This document shows positions 32,560 through 41,517 of a stretch of 64,000 bases of DNA, piece by piece (the stretch's first letter is position 1; each line of letters starts with the position of its first letter). The stretch lies in assembly GCA_019637955.1 (NCBI GenBank), contig JAHBUS010000005.1, positions 186,001 through 250,000 of the forward strand, in the 5' to 3' direction. Below the pieces are notes generated by a model. That model was not told the DNA's origin. It ran no database searches and worked only from the letters and a program-made list of their open reading frames with translations. Origin of the DNA: Pseudobdellovibrionaceae bacterium (GTDB lineage Bacteria; Bdellovibrionota; Bdellovibrionia; Bdellovibrionales; Bdellovibrionaceae). The translations under genes were made by a program, and so were the position numbers.

Positions 32560-33246
32560 ATGTCGTTTAGCTTTACCTCTTTGATTCCCGGTGTTGGTCA
32601 CGAGTACGCGCATGTTGCGACGGCTGGAATCGTAACGGCGGGCTTGGTTGGAACTGCTCTTGTTGCCCGCGCTCAGCTCGGCACCGGTGAAACGGCGGTG
32701 GTCCCCGCCTCTAAATTTTCGGTTCGTGGCTTCTTTGAATTTGTAACCGAATTCATCCAAGGCTTGGTCGACATGGTGATGGGACATGAGGGTCGCGCCT
32801 TCATTCCGCTCTTTGCCTCGGTTTTCACTTTCGTCCTGATCAATAACTTGGTGGGCGTGGTTCCGGGTATGACTCCCGCCACAGAAAATCTCAATACGAC
32901 TCTGGCCATGGGCCTGTTCATTTTCTTGTACTACAACTACTACGGCCTGAAAGAAAACGGCGTCAGTTACCTGAAGCACTTCTTGGGCCCGGTCTTGTGG
33001 CTTGGACCTTTGATGCTCGTCATCGAGCTGATTTCGCATTTTGTTCGCCCTGTTTCTCTCGGTCTTCGTTTGGCCAACGTCATGCGTGGTGACCACACGG
33101 TTGTTGGCATCTTCTTGGACCTCGTACCTTTGGCGCTGCCGATTCCGTTCTACATCCTCGGAATCTTCGTTTGCTTTGTTCAGGCCTTCGTTTTCACTTT
33201 GCTGTCGATGGTCTACGTCGCGATGGCAACAGCTCACGACCACTAA
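32560..33246 (+). CDS. atpB: ATP synthase F0 a subunit
   Basis: A 228-residue stator channel subunit. The essential Arg is in the helix LISHFVRPVSLGLRLANVM (about 154-172), aligned with the RPLSLSLRL helix of other a subunits. The C-terminal helices (GIFVCFVQAFVFTLLSMVY) carry the conserved Gln of the proton half-channel. It is preceded by an AGGGAG ribosome site and is co-directional with atpI and atpE. Confidence 0.97.
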   Translation: MSFSFTSLIPGVGHEYAHVATAGIVTAGLVGTALVARAQLGTGETAVVPASKFSVRGFFEFVTEFIQGLVDMVMGHEGRAFIPLFASVFTFVLINNLVGVVPGMTPATENLNTTLAMGLFIFLYYNYYGLKENGVSYLKHFLGPVLWLGPLMLVIELISHFVRPVSLGLRLANVMRGDHTVVGIFLDLVPLALPIPFYILGIFVCFVQAFVFTLLSMVYVAMATAHDH

Positions 33247-33300
33247 TTTTTAGATAACAACGCACCCGAGAGAACGGGCGCATCACACAAGGGAGTTCAC

Positions 33301-33609
33301 ATGAAAAAATATTTGGTTCTGGCAGCGACTCTGCTGGCATCGACTGCGGCTTTCGCACAAGACGCAGCGGCTTCAACTTCGATCAACGGCGGCTTGGCTG
33401 CTTTGGGCGCGGGTCTGGCCATCGGTATCGCGGCTTTGGGCGGCGCTTTCGGCCAAGCTAAAACTGCAACTGCAGCTTTGGACGGCATCGCGCGCAACCC
33501 CGCTGCTCAAGGTAAAATCTTCACGCCCATGATCATCGGTCTGGCTCTGATCGAGTCGCTCGTGATCTACGCGTTCGTTATCGCGTTCTTCCTCCAAGGA
33601 AAAATGTAA
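33301..33609 (+). CDS. atpE: ATP synthase F0 c subunit with N-terminal leader
   Basis: A 102-residue c subunit that forms the rotor ring. It begins with a leader ([19 protein letters not shown]) absent from E. coli AtpE. Helix 1 contains [18 protein letters not shown] and the polar loop ARNPAAQGK. Helix 2 carries the ion-binding Glu in [17 protein letters not shown]. Aligned with the Na+-binding ring of Ilyobacter, the Gln, Glu, Ser and Tyr ligand positions are kept, but the following Thr is Leu. H+ versus Na+ specificity is therefore unclear. A strong terminator follows. Confidence 0.97.
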   Translation: MKKYLVLAATLLASTAAFAQDAAASTSINGGLAALGAGLAIGIAALGGAFGQAKTATAALDGIARNPAAQGKIFTPMIIGLALIESLVIYAFVIAFFLQGKM

Positions 33610-33654
33610 TTCCGAACTTCGATCGGTGCGCCTTTCGGCGCGCGTGAAAGAATA

Positions 33655-33682
33655 AAAAAGGGAGCCACAAGGCTCCCTTTTT
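33655..33682 (+). terminator. Intrinsic terminator after atpE
   Basis: Stem GGGAGCC/GGCTCCC (33660-33677) with an ACAA loop, flanked by A residues on the left and five T on the right, ending the atpI-B-E transcript. Confidence 0.88.
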
Positions 33683-33738
33683 CTTTTTCCAGCTCTCAAC
33701 CGCCTCGGCACTCCAAACCAGTGACCAACCGCGTTTCG

Positions 33739-33759
33739 AAAAGGTGCCAGGCACCCTTT
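33739..33759 (-). terminator. Probable terminator after the phosphomannomutase gene
   Basis: On the minus strand GGTGC-CTG-GCACC is followed by four T residues, directly after the stop codon of the phosphomannomutase gene. The stem is short but GC-rich. Confidence 0.55.
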
Positions 33760-35127
33760 CTAGAGCAGCGGATTGACGATGGATTCGACTTGCGAGCGGA
33801 TGCGTTTGAGACCGGCTTCAGTTTCAGACTCGAAACGCAAAACCAGTACGGGCTGCGTGTTCGACGATCGCGCGAGTGCCCAACCATCGGGGAAGCTGAT
33901 GCGAACACCGTCGATCAGATTCAACTTGTAGTCTTTGCCACCCTCAGGGAACGCGGCCTTGAGTTTTTCGACGATCAAGACCTTTTTCTCTTCGGTCGTA
34001 TCGATTCGAAGCTCGGGCGTGTTGTGCGCCTCGGGAAGGCCCTCAAGCAGCTCAGGAATGGTCTTGCCGGTTTTCGACAAGATCTCACACACGCGAAGAG
34101 CCGCATAAAGCGCGTCGTCGTAGCCGTAGTTGCGATCCGCGAAGAAGATGTGCCCGCTCATCTCGCCGCCAAAGGGAGCCTTGTCCACCTTGATCTTTTC
34201 TTTAATCAGCGAGTGGCCGGTCTTCCACATCACGGGAACGCCGCCGTTTTTCTTAATGTCATCAAAGAGTCGGTCTGAGCACTTCACATCGCCGATGATT
34301 TTCGCACCCTTGTTGTTTTTCAAGACGTCGCGGCTCACCAATACCATGAGCTCATCGCCATAAATCATTCGGCCCGTATGATCGACGAGACCGATACGGT
34401 CGGCATCGCCATCAAAGCCAATGCCGACAACCGCACCTTCTTTGAGAACTTGTTTTTTAAGATCCACCAAATTTTTCTCGACCGTGGGATCGGGGTGGTG
34501 ATTGGGAAAGCGGCCATCCGGTTCTTCAAACAAGATGGTGGGCTTGAGGCCGACAGTTTCAAAAAGACGACGCACGATGCATCCGCCGGCGCCGTTTCCG
34601 CAATCCAGAACGACTTTGATCGGTTTCAGCTCGCCGAACTCTTTCTTATAGCGCGCCAGGTACTGCGGGAAGATGTCGATCTTTTCCTCGGAACCTTTTC
34701 CTTCGGGAAAAATGCCCTTTTCCATGATCCGGCGGAGCTCTTGAATCTCTTCACCGAAGATGGTTCCTTTGCCGACCGAAACTTTGAAGCCGTTGTACTC
34801 GGGAGGATTGTGCGAACCGGTGACCATGAAGGCGCCGTCGACGCCCGGGAGGTCAAAAGTGGCGTAGTAAGAAATAGGCGAAGTGACCAGACCTAAGTAT
34901 TTTACGTGCACGCCGCATTCTTGCAGGCCGCGCGAAAGGGCTTCTTTGATTTCAAGCCCCGACGAGCGCGCGTCGTGTCCCAGGGCGATCGTGGGATTCT
35001 TTTTGCCGAGTTTGAGCAGCATGTACTGCGCGTAGGATTTCGCGAGGAGGTAGGCGAAGTCTTTGTCGAACTGTTCGTTGTAAACGCCGCGAATGTCGTA
35101 CTCGCGGAAAATGACGGGTTGATACAC
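33760..35127 (-). CDS. Phosphomannomutase/phosphoglucomutase
   Basis: A 455-residue alpha-D-phosphohexomutase, interconverting hexose 1- and 6-phosphates for surface polysaccharide precursors. The start VYQPVIFREYDIRG is typical of the AlgC/ManB group. The phosphoserine loop TGSHNPPEYNG is near 98-108, the metal loop DGDADR near 240, the sugar-binding loop GEMSGH near 320 and the phosphate loop RSSNTQPVLVLR near 420. The GTG at 35127 is chosen because AAGGGA sits six bases upstream and it lies just past the pdxA stop; an in-frame ATG 17 codons earlier lies inside pdxA. Confidence 0.93.
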   Translation of the reverse strand: MYQPVIFREYDIRGVYNEQFDKDFAYLLAKSYAQYMLLKLGKKNPTIALGHDARSSGLEIKEALSRGLQECGVHVKYLGLVTSPISYYATFDLPGVDGAFMVTGSHNPPEYNGFKVSVGKGTIFGEEIQELRRIMEKGIFPEGKGSEEKIDIFPQYLARYKKEFGELKPIKVVLDCGNGAGGCIVRRLFETVGLKPTILFEEPDGRFPNHHPDPTVEKNLVDLKKQVLKEGAVVGIGFDGDADRIGLVDHTGRMIYGDELMVLVSRDVLKNNKGAKIIGDVKCSDRLFDDIKKNGGVPVMWKTGHSLIKEKIKVDKAPFGGEMSGHIFFADRNYGYDDALYAALRVCEILSKTGKTIPELLEGLPEAHNTPELRIDTTEEKKVLIVEKLKAAFPEGGKDYKLNLIDGVRISFPDGWALARSSNTQPVLVLRFESETEAGLKRIRSQVESIVNPLL

Positions 35128-35128
35128 G

Positions 35129-36091
35129 TTAAGTCCCTTTCTCACGCCCAACCATCTGTTGGGCCGTTTTAATCGCATGAATCATGGAGCGGGGGTCCGC
35201 TTTGTTTTTTCCAAAAATATCTTTTGCCGTTCCGTGATCAACCGAGGTCCGCACAAACGGCAGTCCCGCGGTCACATGAACGCCGGTTTCAAAACCGTGA
35301 ATCATTTTAAACGGAATCAAGCCTTGGTCGTGGTAACAGCAAACATAGGCGGCGAATTTCTTCCAGTGGTCTTCGTGAAAGGCGGCATCCGGAACAAGCG
35401 GCCCTTCAAGAAAGGCCCCCTCCGCGCGCAGTTTTACCAGGACGGGTTTCAAGACCGAATCATCAAAGCTTCCGATCAAACCCTCGTCGCCGGCATGTGG
35501 GTTGAGTCCGAGAACCCCCAGGGGTTTGCGGGCAGTGGGCTTAAACATCCGAAGCGCTTCGCGCAGGCCCAGCTCCAACTTTTCGCTCGTGAGAGAAGAT
35601 TCAATTTTTTGCACGGGCATATGACCCGAGAGTAGAAAAACATTGAAGCGCTTACCGAGAAAGGTCATCCATGCATGGGGCGCTTTGGAGATGCGTTTTA
35701 AAATATCGGTGTGGCCGAGATCTTTCATTCCCGCGCGCATGATCTCGGGTTTTGAAAGCGGACCCGTGACGAGCGCATCGATCTTATGGTGAAAAGCCGA
35801 GACGGCCGCGCTTTCGACCCACTTGGGCGGCGGCTGCGCCGACGTGACCTCGATGATTTCTCGGTAAGAACGAGGTTCGTAGTCAAGCGCCTCAGGCCAC
35901 GACAGGAATGTCTTGATCTTGAACTTGCGCCCGATGCGTTTGATCAGGCTTGCCGGAGCCTTGGCCCCGCGAAAATAAAAAAACTGAACGCCTTTTTGAG
36001 GGCCCACTTTTTCGAGCGCTTTGGCGGCGACCTCGAGGCCGATGCCGTCGAGATCACCCGTGGTGATCACGATCTTTTTAAGCGTGCTCAT
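35129..36091 (-). CDS. pdxA: 4-hydroxythreonine-4-phosphate dehydrogenase PdxA
   Basis: A 320-residue enzyme of pyridoxal phosphate synthesis. It has the family blocks GLNPHAGDEG (about 199-208), CYHDQGLIPFK (about 255-265) and GLPFVRTSVDHGTAKDI (about 278-294), which hold the metal-binding His residues. The N-terminal block reads TTGDLDGIGLE where TPGDPAGIGPE is usual, a modest divergence. It overlaps the SurA-like gene by four bases, the same neighbour pair as in E. coli (surA-pdxA). Confidence 0.93.
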   Translation of the reverse strand: MSTLKKIVITTGDLDGIGLEVAAKALEKVGPQKGVQFFYFRGAKAPASLIKRIGRKFKIKTFLSWPEALDYEPRSYREIIEVTSAQPPPKWVESAAVSAFHHKIDALVTGPLSKPEIMRAGMKDLGHTDILKRISKAPHAWMTFLGKRFNVFLLSGHMPVQKIESSLTSEKLELGLREALRMFKPTARKPLGVLGLNPHAGDEGLIGSFDDSVLKPVLVKLRAEGAFLEGPLVPDAAFHEDHWKKFAAYVCCYHDQGLIPFKMIHGFETGVHVTAGLPFVRTSVDHGTAKDIFGKNKADPRSMIHAIKTAQQMVGREKGT

Positions 36092-37047
36092 GATTCGTTG
36101 ATGCGGATGAAGGAATCTTCTTTTTTGAGTTCGATCCAGTTGCGCAGCTGCTTCGTGAAGGCTTTCTCGAACAGTTGATTTCGGATTTTTTCTTTTTCGC
36201 GGTCAAAGCGAGGGTCCGAGACCACGCGCTTTGAAAGGAGCTTCAAGATGTGCAGGCCGCCCTTTGAGCGAACGATCTCGGTGGTCTCGCCCGGATTCAG
36301 GCGCGCGACCGCATTCTCCATTTCAGGCGAAAACTCCCCGGCCTTGAACGTTCCCAGCAATCCGCCGTTGGCGAATCCGGGATCTTCCGAGTTCTGCTCA
36401 GCCAGAGTTTCGAAGGTCTGCCCGTCCTTCAGCTTTTTTAAAACGGCTTTGGCGCGCTCTTCCGCCGCTTGGGGGCCGCCCTTGCGGGGATTAAAAAGAA
36501 TGTGAGCGACCGTGTATTCATAAATACCCGAACCCGAATCGGCGTGAATGCGCGTGTACTCCGCGAGGACCTCTTCGTCGGACACGCGAATTTTCGAAGT
36601 GATTTCTTGTTCGATCAAAGACTGGCGTTCGATGCGGCCTTTGACGAAGTCTTGGTAATCCGAAAAATTCATCCCCTGTGCCTTGATGGCGTTATTCAGA
36701 TCGGCGCGCGAGATGCCGTTCTTTTTCGCGATGTCGCGAAGCTCTTGTTCGACCCGCTCGACGGTGACCGAGAGGTTGAGGCGCTTGATTTCGGATTCGA
36801 GAAGCTTTTCGTTGATGAGATAATCGAGTTGGGCTTTGCGGTTGCCTTTCAGCGATTGGTGAGGGGCACCAAGCAAAAGCAGGTCGTCGATAATGGTTTC
36901 GGACTCGACCTTTCGGGCGAAGGAGCGCACGTCAGATTCGGTGACGATTTCGGTGTTGACGATGGCGACAATGCCTTCAACTTTTTCGCGAGCGCCAAAG
37001 GCCGAGAGACTGAGCAGCGAGGTCAGCAGCAGGATCGAAAATTTCAT
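36088..37047 (-). CDS. SurA-like periplasmic chaperone/peptidyl-prolyl isomerase
   Basis: A 319-residue protein with a signal peptide (FSILLLTSLLSLSAFG). It has a SurA N-terminal helical domain (VEGIVAIVNTEIVTESDVRS) and one parvulin domain (YTVAHILFNPRKGG through GGLHILKLLSKR, about 180-280). The Gly-Gly-Leu-Gly core (FANGGLLGTFKAGEF) is intact. It probably guards unfolded outer-membrane proteins. It is third in a row of three parvulin genes followed by pdxA. Confidence 0.9.
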   Translation of the reverse strand: MKFSILLLTSLLSLSAFGAREKVEGIVAIVNTEIVTESDVRSFARKVESETIIDDLLLLGAPHQSLKGNRKAQLDYLINEKLLESEIKRLNLSVTVERVEQELRDIAKKNGISRADLNNAIKAQGMNFSDYQDFVKGRIERQSLIEQEITSKIRVSDEEVLAEYTRIHADSGSGIYEYTVAHILFNPRKGGPQAAEERAKAVLKKLKDGQTFETLAEQNSEDPGFANGGLLGTFKAGEFSPEMENAVARLNPGETTEIVRSKGGLHILKLLSKRVVSDPRFDREKEKIRNQLFEKAFTKQLRNWIELKKEDSFIRINES

Positions 37048-38003
37048 TCACCCCCCTTTCGGGTTTCAACTGTGACCGCGCGGATCAGATCTTGGTTTCT
37101 CAGAACGCGGCTGGCGCGAATCTGGCGGTCAAGCCAGGCCGTGAACTCACCCTGTTCTTTCTGGGCGAGCAAGGCCTGCTCCAGTAAGGGTTTTACCTCT
37201 TCGGCGGTCGCAAAACCAGCTGGCGCTTTGCGTTCAACTTTTAAGATGTGAAATCCGTAGGGGCTTTCCAGGACCTGGCTGATGCCGCCGATCGGCATTT
37301 GAAACGCTTTATCGAAAATGTCGACGGATCCGCGCTCCACCCAGCCGACAAGGCCGCCGTTTTTACCCTCGGGCGCCACCGAGAACTTGGTGGCGGTTTT
37401 GGCGAAATCCTTCTTTTTGACCTCCTCACGAAGCTCCGTGGCTTTGGTGAGGTCGTCCGTCACGATTTGGCGCAGGTAGATGCGTTCTTTGCGGCGGTAC
37501 TTGTCTTTGTTTTCTTCGTAGTACTTTTTGATCTCTTCGGGGCCTGGTTTCGCGATTTTCTCCGAGATTTTTTGAAAAACTTTGCGCTCCAGAAGCGTCA
37601 AACGCAGCTGATCGCGCCAAGACGACAGCGATAAATTTTCTTCGGCCAGCACGTTGCGAAAGGCCACATCATCCGGATAGGCCGATCGAAACGCGTTCAC
37701 TTCGTTTTCGAGTTCTTGATCACTCACGGTGATCGAGTTCGCGCGGGCATAATCTGCCATCAAAGCTTCGAGGGTGTAATTGCGTAAAACTTCTTCCTTG
37801 GTGCGGTTCAAATTGCCCGGGTCTTTGGCTGAAAGCGCATCAAAGTGCTTCAGCTTTCGGGCGAGGCGGTCGCTAAACTCTTGAGTGGTGAGGACATGGT
37901 CGTTGACCTGAAGAACGGGCTGGCCAGCCACCTGGCCTTTTTGCGATGTGCAGGACACGGAAAGGAGGCTCATCAAAGTCAGAAGCGCGAGTACCAAACG
38001 CAA
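37044..38003 (-). CDS. Parvulin-type peptidyl-prolyl isomerase lipoprotein
   Basis: A 319-residue protein with a lipobox (LLSVSC), so it is predicted to be lipid-anchored like PrsA. A SurA-like N-terminal region contains VLQVNDHVLTTQEFSDR (about 30-46). A parvulin domain runs about 175-265, with IYLRQIVTDD, GLVGWVERGSVDIFDKA and YGFHILKVERK. It overlaps the downstream SurA-like gene by four bases and starts 20 bases after the upstream parvulin gene. Confidence 0.88.
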   Translation of the reverse strand: MRLVLALLTLMSLLSVSCTSQKGQVAGQPVLQVNDHVLTTQEFSDRLARKLKHFDALSAKDPGNLNRTKEEVLRNYTLEALMADYARANSITVSDQELENEVNAFRSAYPDDVAFRNVLAEENLSLSSWRDQLRLTLLERKVFQKISEKIAKPGPEEIKKYYEENKDKYRRKERIYLRQIVTDDLTKATELREEVKKKDFAKTATKFSVAPEGKNGGLVGWVERGSVDIFDKAFQMPIGGISQVLESPYGFHILKVERKAPAGFATAEEVKPLLEQALLAQKEQGEFTAWLDRQIRASRVLRNQDLIRAVTVETRKGGE

Positions 38004-38022
38004 AAGGAGCCTCCGGGCCGCC

Positions 38023-38853
38023 TTACTGAATCAAGCTGGGATTCGTTTGAATCTTGTAGCTCTTTTTCAGCTTGTCGAAATAGTCGTTGAAGATGTCTTT
38101 TCGTTTTTCGTCAAAAACGGCCGCGCGCAGCTGACGCTTGTTCGCATTGTCGAACGAACGGCGACCGGTGACTTTCACGATGTGAAACCCGAAGGGAGTG
38201 TCGATCAGGCCGCGGATTTCGCCCACCTTCATCGCCAGAATCGCGTCGTAGTATGACGGCACCAGCGTGATGCGGCTTTGGTAACCGACATCACCGCCCG
38301 TTTGTTTCGTGAGCGGATCGTCCGAGTAAAGGCGAACGAGCTCTTCGAAGGGACGCTTCGACTTTTTAACCTCTTCGTAAATTTCGGTGGCGCGTTTGCG
38401 CGCTTCCGCACGCTGCTCGGGCGTGGCGCCCGGCTTGAGTTCGATCAAAATGTGCGAGGTGCGAATCTCGGGGTTTTTCTTGTAGTAAGCTTCCATCTCT
38501 TTCTCGTTGACCGCGATTTTGTTCACGCGTTCGGCGAGCTCTTTTTCGAGAAGGGCTTTGTACAGCTCTTGTTTCATGCGGTCTTGAACGACCGGGTCTT
38601 TTTCCAGGTTGCGGCGCTCGGCCTCTTGCACGCCCAGTTCGTAGCGAACGAGATCTTCGAGAAACTGCGCCTTGGTGGGCGGGTTCACGGCCATGTTGCG
38701 AACATCGTTGAATTTGCGGTTGAACTCTTCAACGGTGATTTTTTTTGTTCCGACGACGGCAACGGCCTCGTCTTTGTTGGCTTGTGCAAGCGCGGCGGAT
38801 CCGACGAAGGCCATCAAAGCCGAAATTAGGATCGAAAATGATTTCACTGCCAT
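38023..38853 (-). CDS. Exported parvulin-type peptidyl-prolyl isomerase
   Basis: A 276-residue protein with a signal peptide (FSILISALMAFVGSAALAQ). It has a SurA-N-like helical region (VAVVGTKKITVEEFNRKFND) and a parvulin core from about 130 to 230 (IRTSHILIELKPG, GGDVGYQSRITLVP, FGFHIVKVTGRR). First of three adjacent isomerase genes on the minus strand; the three probably form one envelope-folding operon with pdxA and the mutase gene. Confidence 0.88.
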   Translation of the reverse strand: MAVKSFSILISALMAFVGSAALAQANKDEAVAVVGTKKITVEEFNRKFNDVRNMAVNPPTKAQFLEDLVRYELGVQEAERRNLEKDPVVQDRMKQELYKALLEKELAERVNKIAVNEKEMEAYYKKNPEIRTSHILIELKPGATPEQRAEARKRATEIYEEVKKSKRPFEELVRLYSDDPLTKQTGGDVGYQSRITLVPSYYDAILAMKVGEIRGLIDTPFGFHIVKVTGRRSFDNANKRQLRAAVFDEKRKDIFNDYFDKLKKSYKIQTNPSLIQ

Positions 38854-38936
38854 AACCTCATCCCTAAGTTAGTGCACCGATCGGGCCTGTCCGTGGTCCC
38901 CTTGGGTGCAAGTCTTGAGTGCTGTTTTCAACGGTA

Positions 38937-39593
38937 TCACTCACCATTTTGCACCGCCAATTGCTTTTGGGCCAACCCGCGAGCATGATGCAGCGCATTT
39001 TCTAGTCTTTCAGACAACTTGGATGATCTTGGATCTTCGTCGGAACTGACAGGCGGCAGGGCTTCGTCCCAGTAAATCACGATCTTCGCGAAAGGCTTTG
39101 GAAGATAGGTTTGATTCCACGACTTGGGAAAATGCCAGGCCCGATCGCAGCCCACGCCGCCCGGGTAAATCGGCGCCTTCAGCAGGCGGCTCACTTCGAA
39201 CACGCCGGGTTTTGCTTTGTAGATAGGACCTTTGGGGCCATCAACCGCGAAGCTGCTGTTGCGACCCTCCTCTTTCATGAGGCGGATCAGCGTGCGCAGG
39301 GCGCCCGCCCCTCCCCGCGTGGATGAACCGCGCGAAGTTTTCGCGCCAAAAAGTTTGATCGCCGTGTTCATGATCTCGCCGTCTTTCGACTGCGACGCAA
39401 TGGTGGCGATTCGGTAAATGCCGATGATTTGCAAAAGCGCGAGCTCATCGCCATGCCAATGAGCAAAGAGAACGCTGGACCTTTCTTGAAAACTTTTTTT
39501 GAGAGACGGCGGCTCCACCAGCGTGAGCCGCCAGGTCAGCGAGAGAAGGCGGTAGATCATCCAAATGATGAATCCAATAAACGTCTGCTTCAT
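38937..39593 (-). CDS. DUF374 lysophospholipid acyltransferase-family protein
   Basis: A 218-residue membrane-associated protein. An N-terminal hydrophobic segment (about 5-25) is followed by FAHWHGDEL (about 43-51, resembling the acyltransferase His-Asp region), SRGSSTRGGAGALR and FAVDGPKGPIYKAKPGV, the hallmark blocks of the DUF374/LpxL-like family. A role in lipid A or phospholipid acylation is inferred from the family. It overlaps the etfA stop by four bases, which is unusual company and may reflect simple transcriptional read-through. Confidence 0.85.
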   Translation of the reverse strand: MKQTFIGFIIWMIYRLLSLTWRLTLVEPPSLKKSFQERSSVLFAHWHGDELALLQIIGIYRIATIASQSKDGEIMNTAIKLFGAKTSRGSSTRGGAGALRTLIRLMKEEGRNSSFAVDGPKGPIYKAKPGVFEVSRLLKAPIYPGGVGCDRAWHFPKSWNQTYLPKPFAKIVIYWDEALPPVSSDEDPRSSKLSERLENALHHARGLAQKQLAVQNGE

Positions 39594-40555
39594 TTGTGCA
39601 GGGCTTTTTTGAATTCCTCAGTCAGTTTGGGAACGATTTCGAAGGCATCGCCGACGATCCCGTAAGTCGCTTTTTGAAAGATCGGTGCGTTCGGATCGCT
39701 GTTGATCGCGACGATCACTTTCGACCCGCTCATGCCGGCCAAGTGCTGAATCGCGCCCGAAACGCCGACGGCGATGTAAAGTGAAGGCGCCACGGTTTTA
39801 CCTGTTTGTCCCACTTGCATGCCGTGAGACACCCAGCCCGCATCGACCACCGCGCGCGAAGCGCCCACGGTCGCGCCAAGAACGTCGGCCAGGTCATTGA
39901 GCATTTTAAAGTTCGCCGCCTCTTTCAGGCCGCGCCCACCCGAAACAATGATGTTTGCTTCGGTCAAATCCAATTTTTCGGAGGTGCCTTTAACAACATC
40001 TTTGATCAGCGTTTTCAAATCGCCCGCGGGAGCGGCGTGCTTCGTCACTGCCGCCGATCCACCCGAAAGCTCTTCGGTCGGAAGCTGATTGGCGCGCATG
40101 AGCACGAATTGAATCGGGCTCTGATCGAAAGTCACTTTCGCGAACGCCTTGCCCGAGTAGACCGGACGCTTCACGACAGCTTTGTCACCGTTGAAGCTGA
40201 GTTCCGTGCAATCCGACAGAACCGCGGATTTTAAGCGGGCCGCGATGCGCGGAAAGAGGTCTTTGCCGAGAGCGGAGGCCGAGGCCAAAACAACGGTGGC
40301 GCCCGATTTGGTGATCAAATCTGAAAGAGCGGCGGTGTAGAGCTCCGGGTTGTACTGGTCGAATTTGCCATCTTCAAAGGTGTGAACTTCGGCGGCGCCG
40401 CTGGAGCTCAGAGCCGGAGCCGCGCCCGCCGCCTGCGATCCCGCGATCGCGGCGATAAACGGCTGGCCGGATTTTTTTGCGGCGGTCAAAAGCTCGATGG
40501 AGCTGCGTTTCAGTTTGCCGTTGGCGGCTTCAGTAAAAACAAGAATTTTTCCCAT
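39590..40555 (-). CDS. etfA: Electron transfer flavoprotein alpha subunit
   Basis: A 321-residue FAD-binding ETF subunit that passes electrons from acyl-CoA and other dehydrogenases to the quinone pool. The C-terminal FAD domain has SGGRGLKE, GWVSHGMQVGQTGKTVAPSL and GVSGAIQHLAGM, then INSDPNAPIF near 280, the standard ETF-alpha signature. It is 12 bases after etfB. ETF:quinone oxidoreductase is not in the window. Confidence 0.96.
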   Translation of the reverse strand: MGKILVFTEAANGKLKRSSIELLTAAKKSGQPFIAAIAGSQAAGAAPALSSSGAAEVHTFEDGKFDQYNPELYTAALSDLITKSGATVVLASASALGKDLFPRIAARLKSAVLSDCTELSFNGDKAVVKRPVYSGKAFAKVTFDQSPIQFVLMRANQLPTEELSGGSAAVTKHAAPAGDLKTLIKDVVKGTSEKLDLTEANIIVSGGRGLKEAANFKMLNDLADVLGATVGASRAVVDAGWVSHGMQVGQTGKTVAPSLYIAVGVSGAIQHLAGMSGSKVIVAINSDPNAPIFQKATYGIVGDAFEIVPKLTEEFKKALHK

Positions 40556-40567
40556 GTCCGGAGCTCC

Positions 40568-41341
40568 TTACAAAACCTTGGCTTCGTCACGCAAGAGTTG
40601 AACCAGTTGCGCCGCTTGGGCGCCCGAATCGCCGGTCAGCATTTTGACGGGCGGTTTATCGGCCGGAAGCTCGAGCGAGAGCGTTTTTGTCAAAGCGACC
40701 GTGTTTACGCCAAGACCGGCGAGATCGAGTTCTTTGAGAACTTTCTTTTTGGCTTTCATGATGCCGGGAAGACTCGCATAGCGAGGCATATTCAGACCCT
40801 TATTCGCCGCGATCACGGCGGGCAGAGCCAACTGGGCCACCTCTTTAGCGCCACCCTCAACATCGCGCTCGGCAGTGACACTCTCGGGGGTCACGGCCAA
40901 CTTCGAAACGACCGTTGTGTGAGGAATGCTCAAAAGTTCGGCAACCATTTGAGGCACCGACGAGGCGTTGTCATCGATGGCCAGCTTGCCAGCAAAAATC
41001 AACTGGGCCCCACCTTCGGCTTGGATGGCCTTCGCCAAGGCTTGCGCGGTGGTGGCAGGGTCCAAATTTTCAGGAGCGTCGATCAAGATCCCTTCATCGG
41101 CACCCATGGCCAGGGCGGTGCGAACCGCATCGGCCGTGCGTTTTTTGGGTCCCACGCACAGAACGTGGACCTGGGAACCGGGATGGGCATCGCGAGTTTT
41201 GACGGCCTCTTCAACCGCGTACTCATCGTAAGGATTGACGACCCATTTGATCCCGTTGGTGTCGATGGACTGGCCATCGGCGCCAAGCTTGATCTTGGTT
41301 TCCGTGTCGGGAACCTGTTTCAAACAAACAACAATCTTCAT
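40568..41341 (-). CDS. etfB: Electron transfer flavoprotein beta subunit
   Basis: A 257-residue partner of EtfA. The N-terminus VVCLKQVPDTE, then NPYDEYAVEEAVK (about 37-49), VLCVGPKKR and the AMP-binding region near GKLAIDDNASSVPQM (about 140-154) are typical. Length is normal for ETF-beta. It is divergent from sdhC, with a 176-base gap that must hold both promoters. Confidence 0.96.
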   Translation of the reverse strand: MKIVVCLKQVPDTETKIKLGADGQSIDTNGIKWVVNPYDEYAVEEAVKTRDAHPGSQVHVLCVGPKKRTADAVRTALAMGADEGILIDAPENLDPATTAQALAKAIQAEGGAQLIFAGKLAIDDNASSVPQMVAELLSIPHTTVVSKLAVTPESVTAERDVEGGAKEVAQLALPAVIAANKGLNMPRYASLPGIMKAKKKVLKELDLAGLGVNTVALTKTLSLELPADKPPVKMLTGDSGAQAAQLVQLLRDEAKVL

Positions 41342-41517
41342 TGTGTAACTCCCTTAAAACCTGTGCAATATCAGTCAATTCGGCAAGTGAATCAAAGAGT
41401 TCTTTTGCAAATTAACACCTCGCACCGTTCGTCGAGTGTGGGCCTCGCAAGCTGGACAGAGCGAAGCCGGAGGAGTAATTTTTCAAATGAAAATTCAATG
41501 AAAAACCGGGGTCTCTC

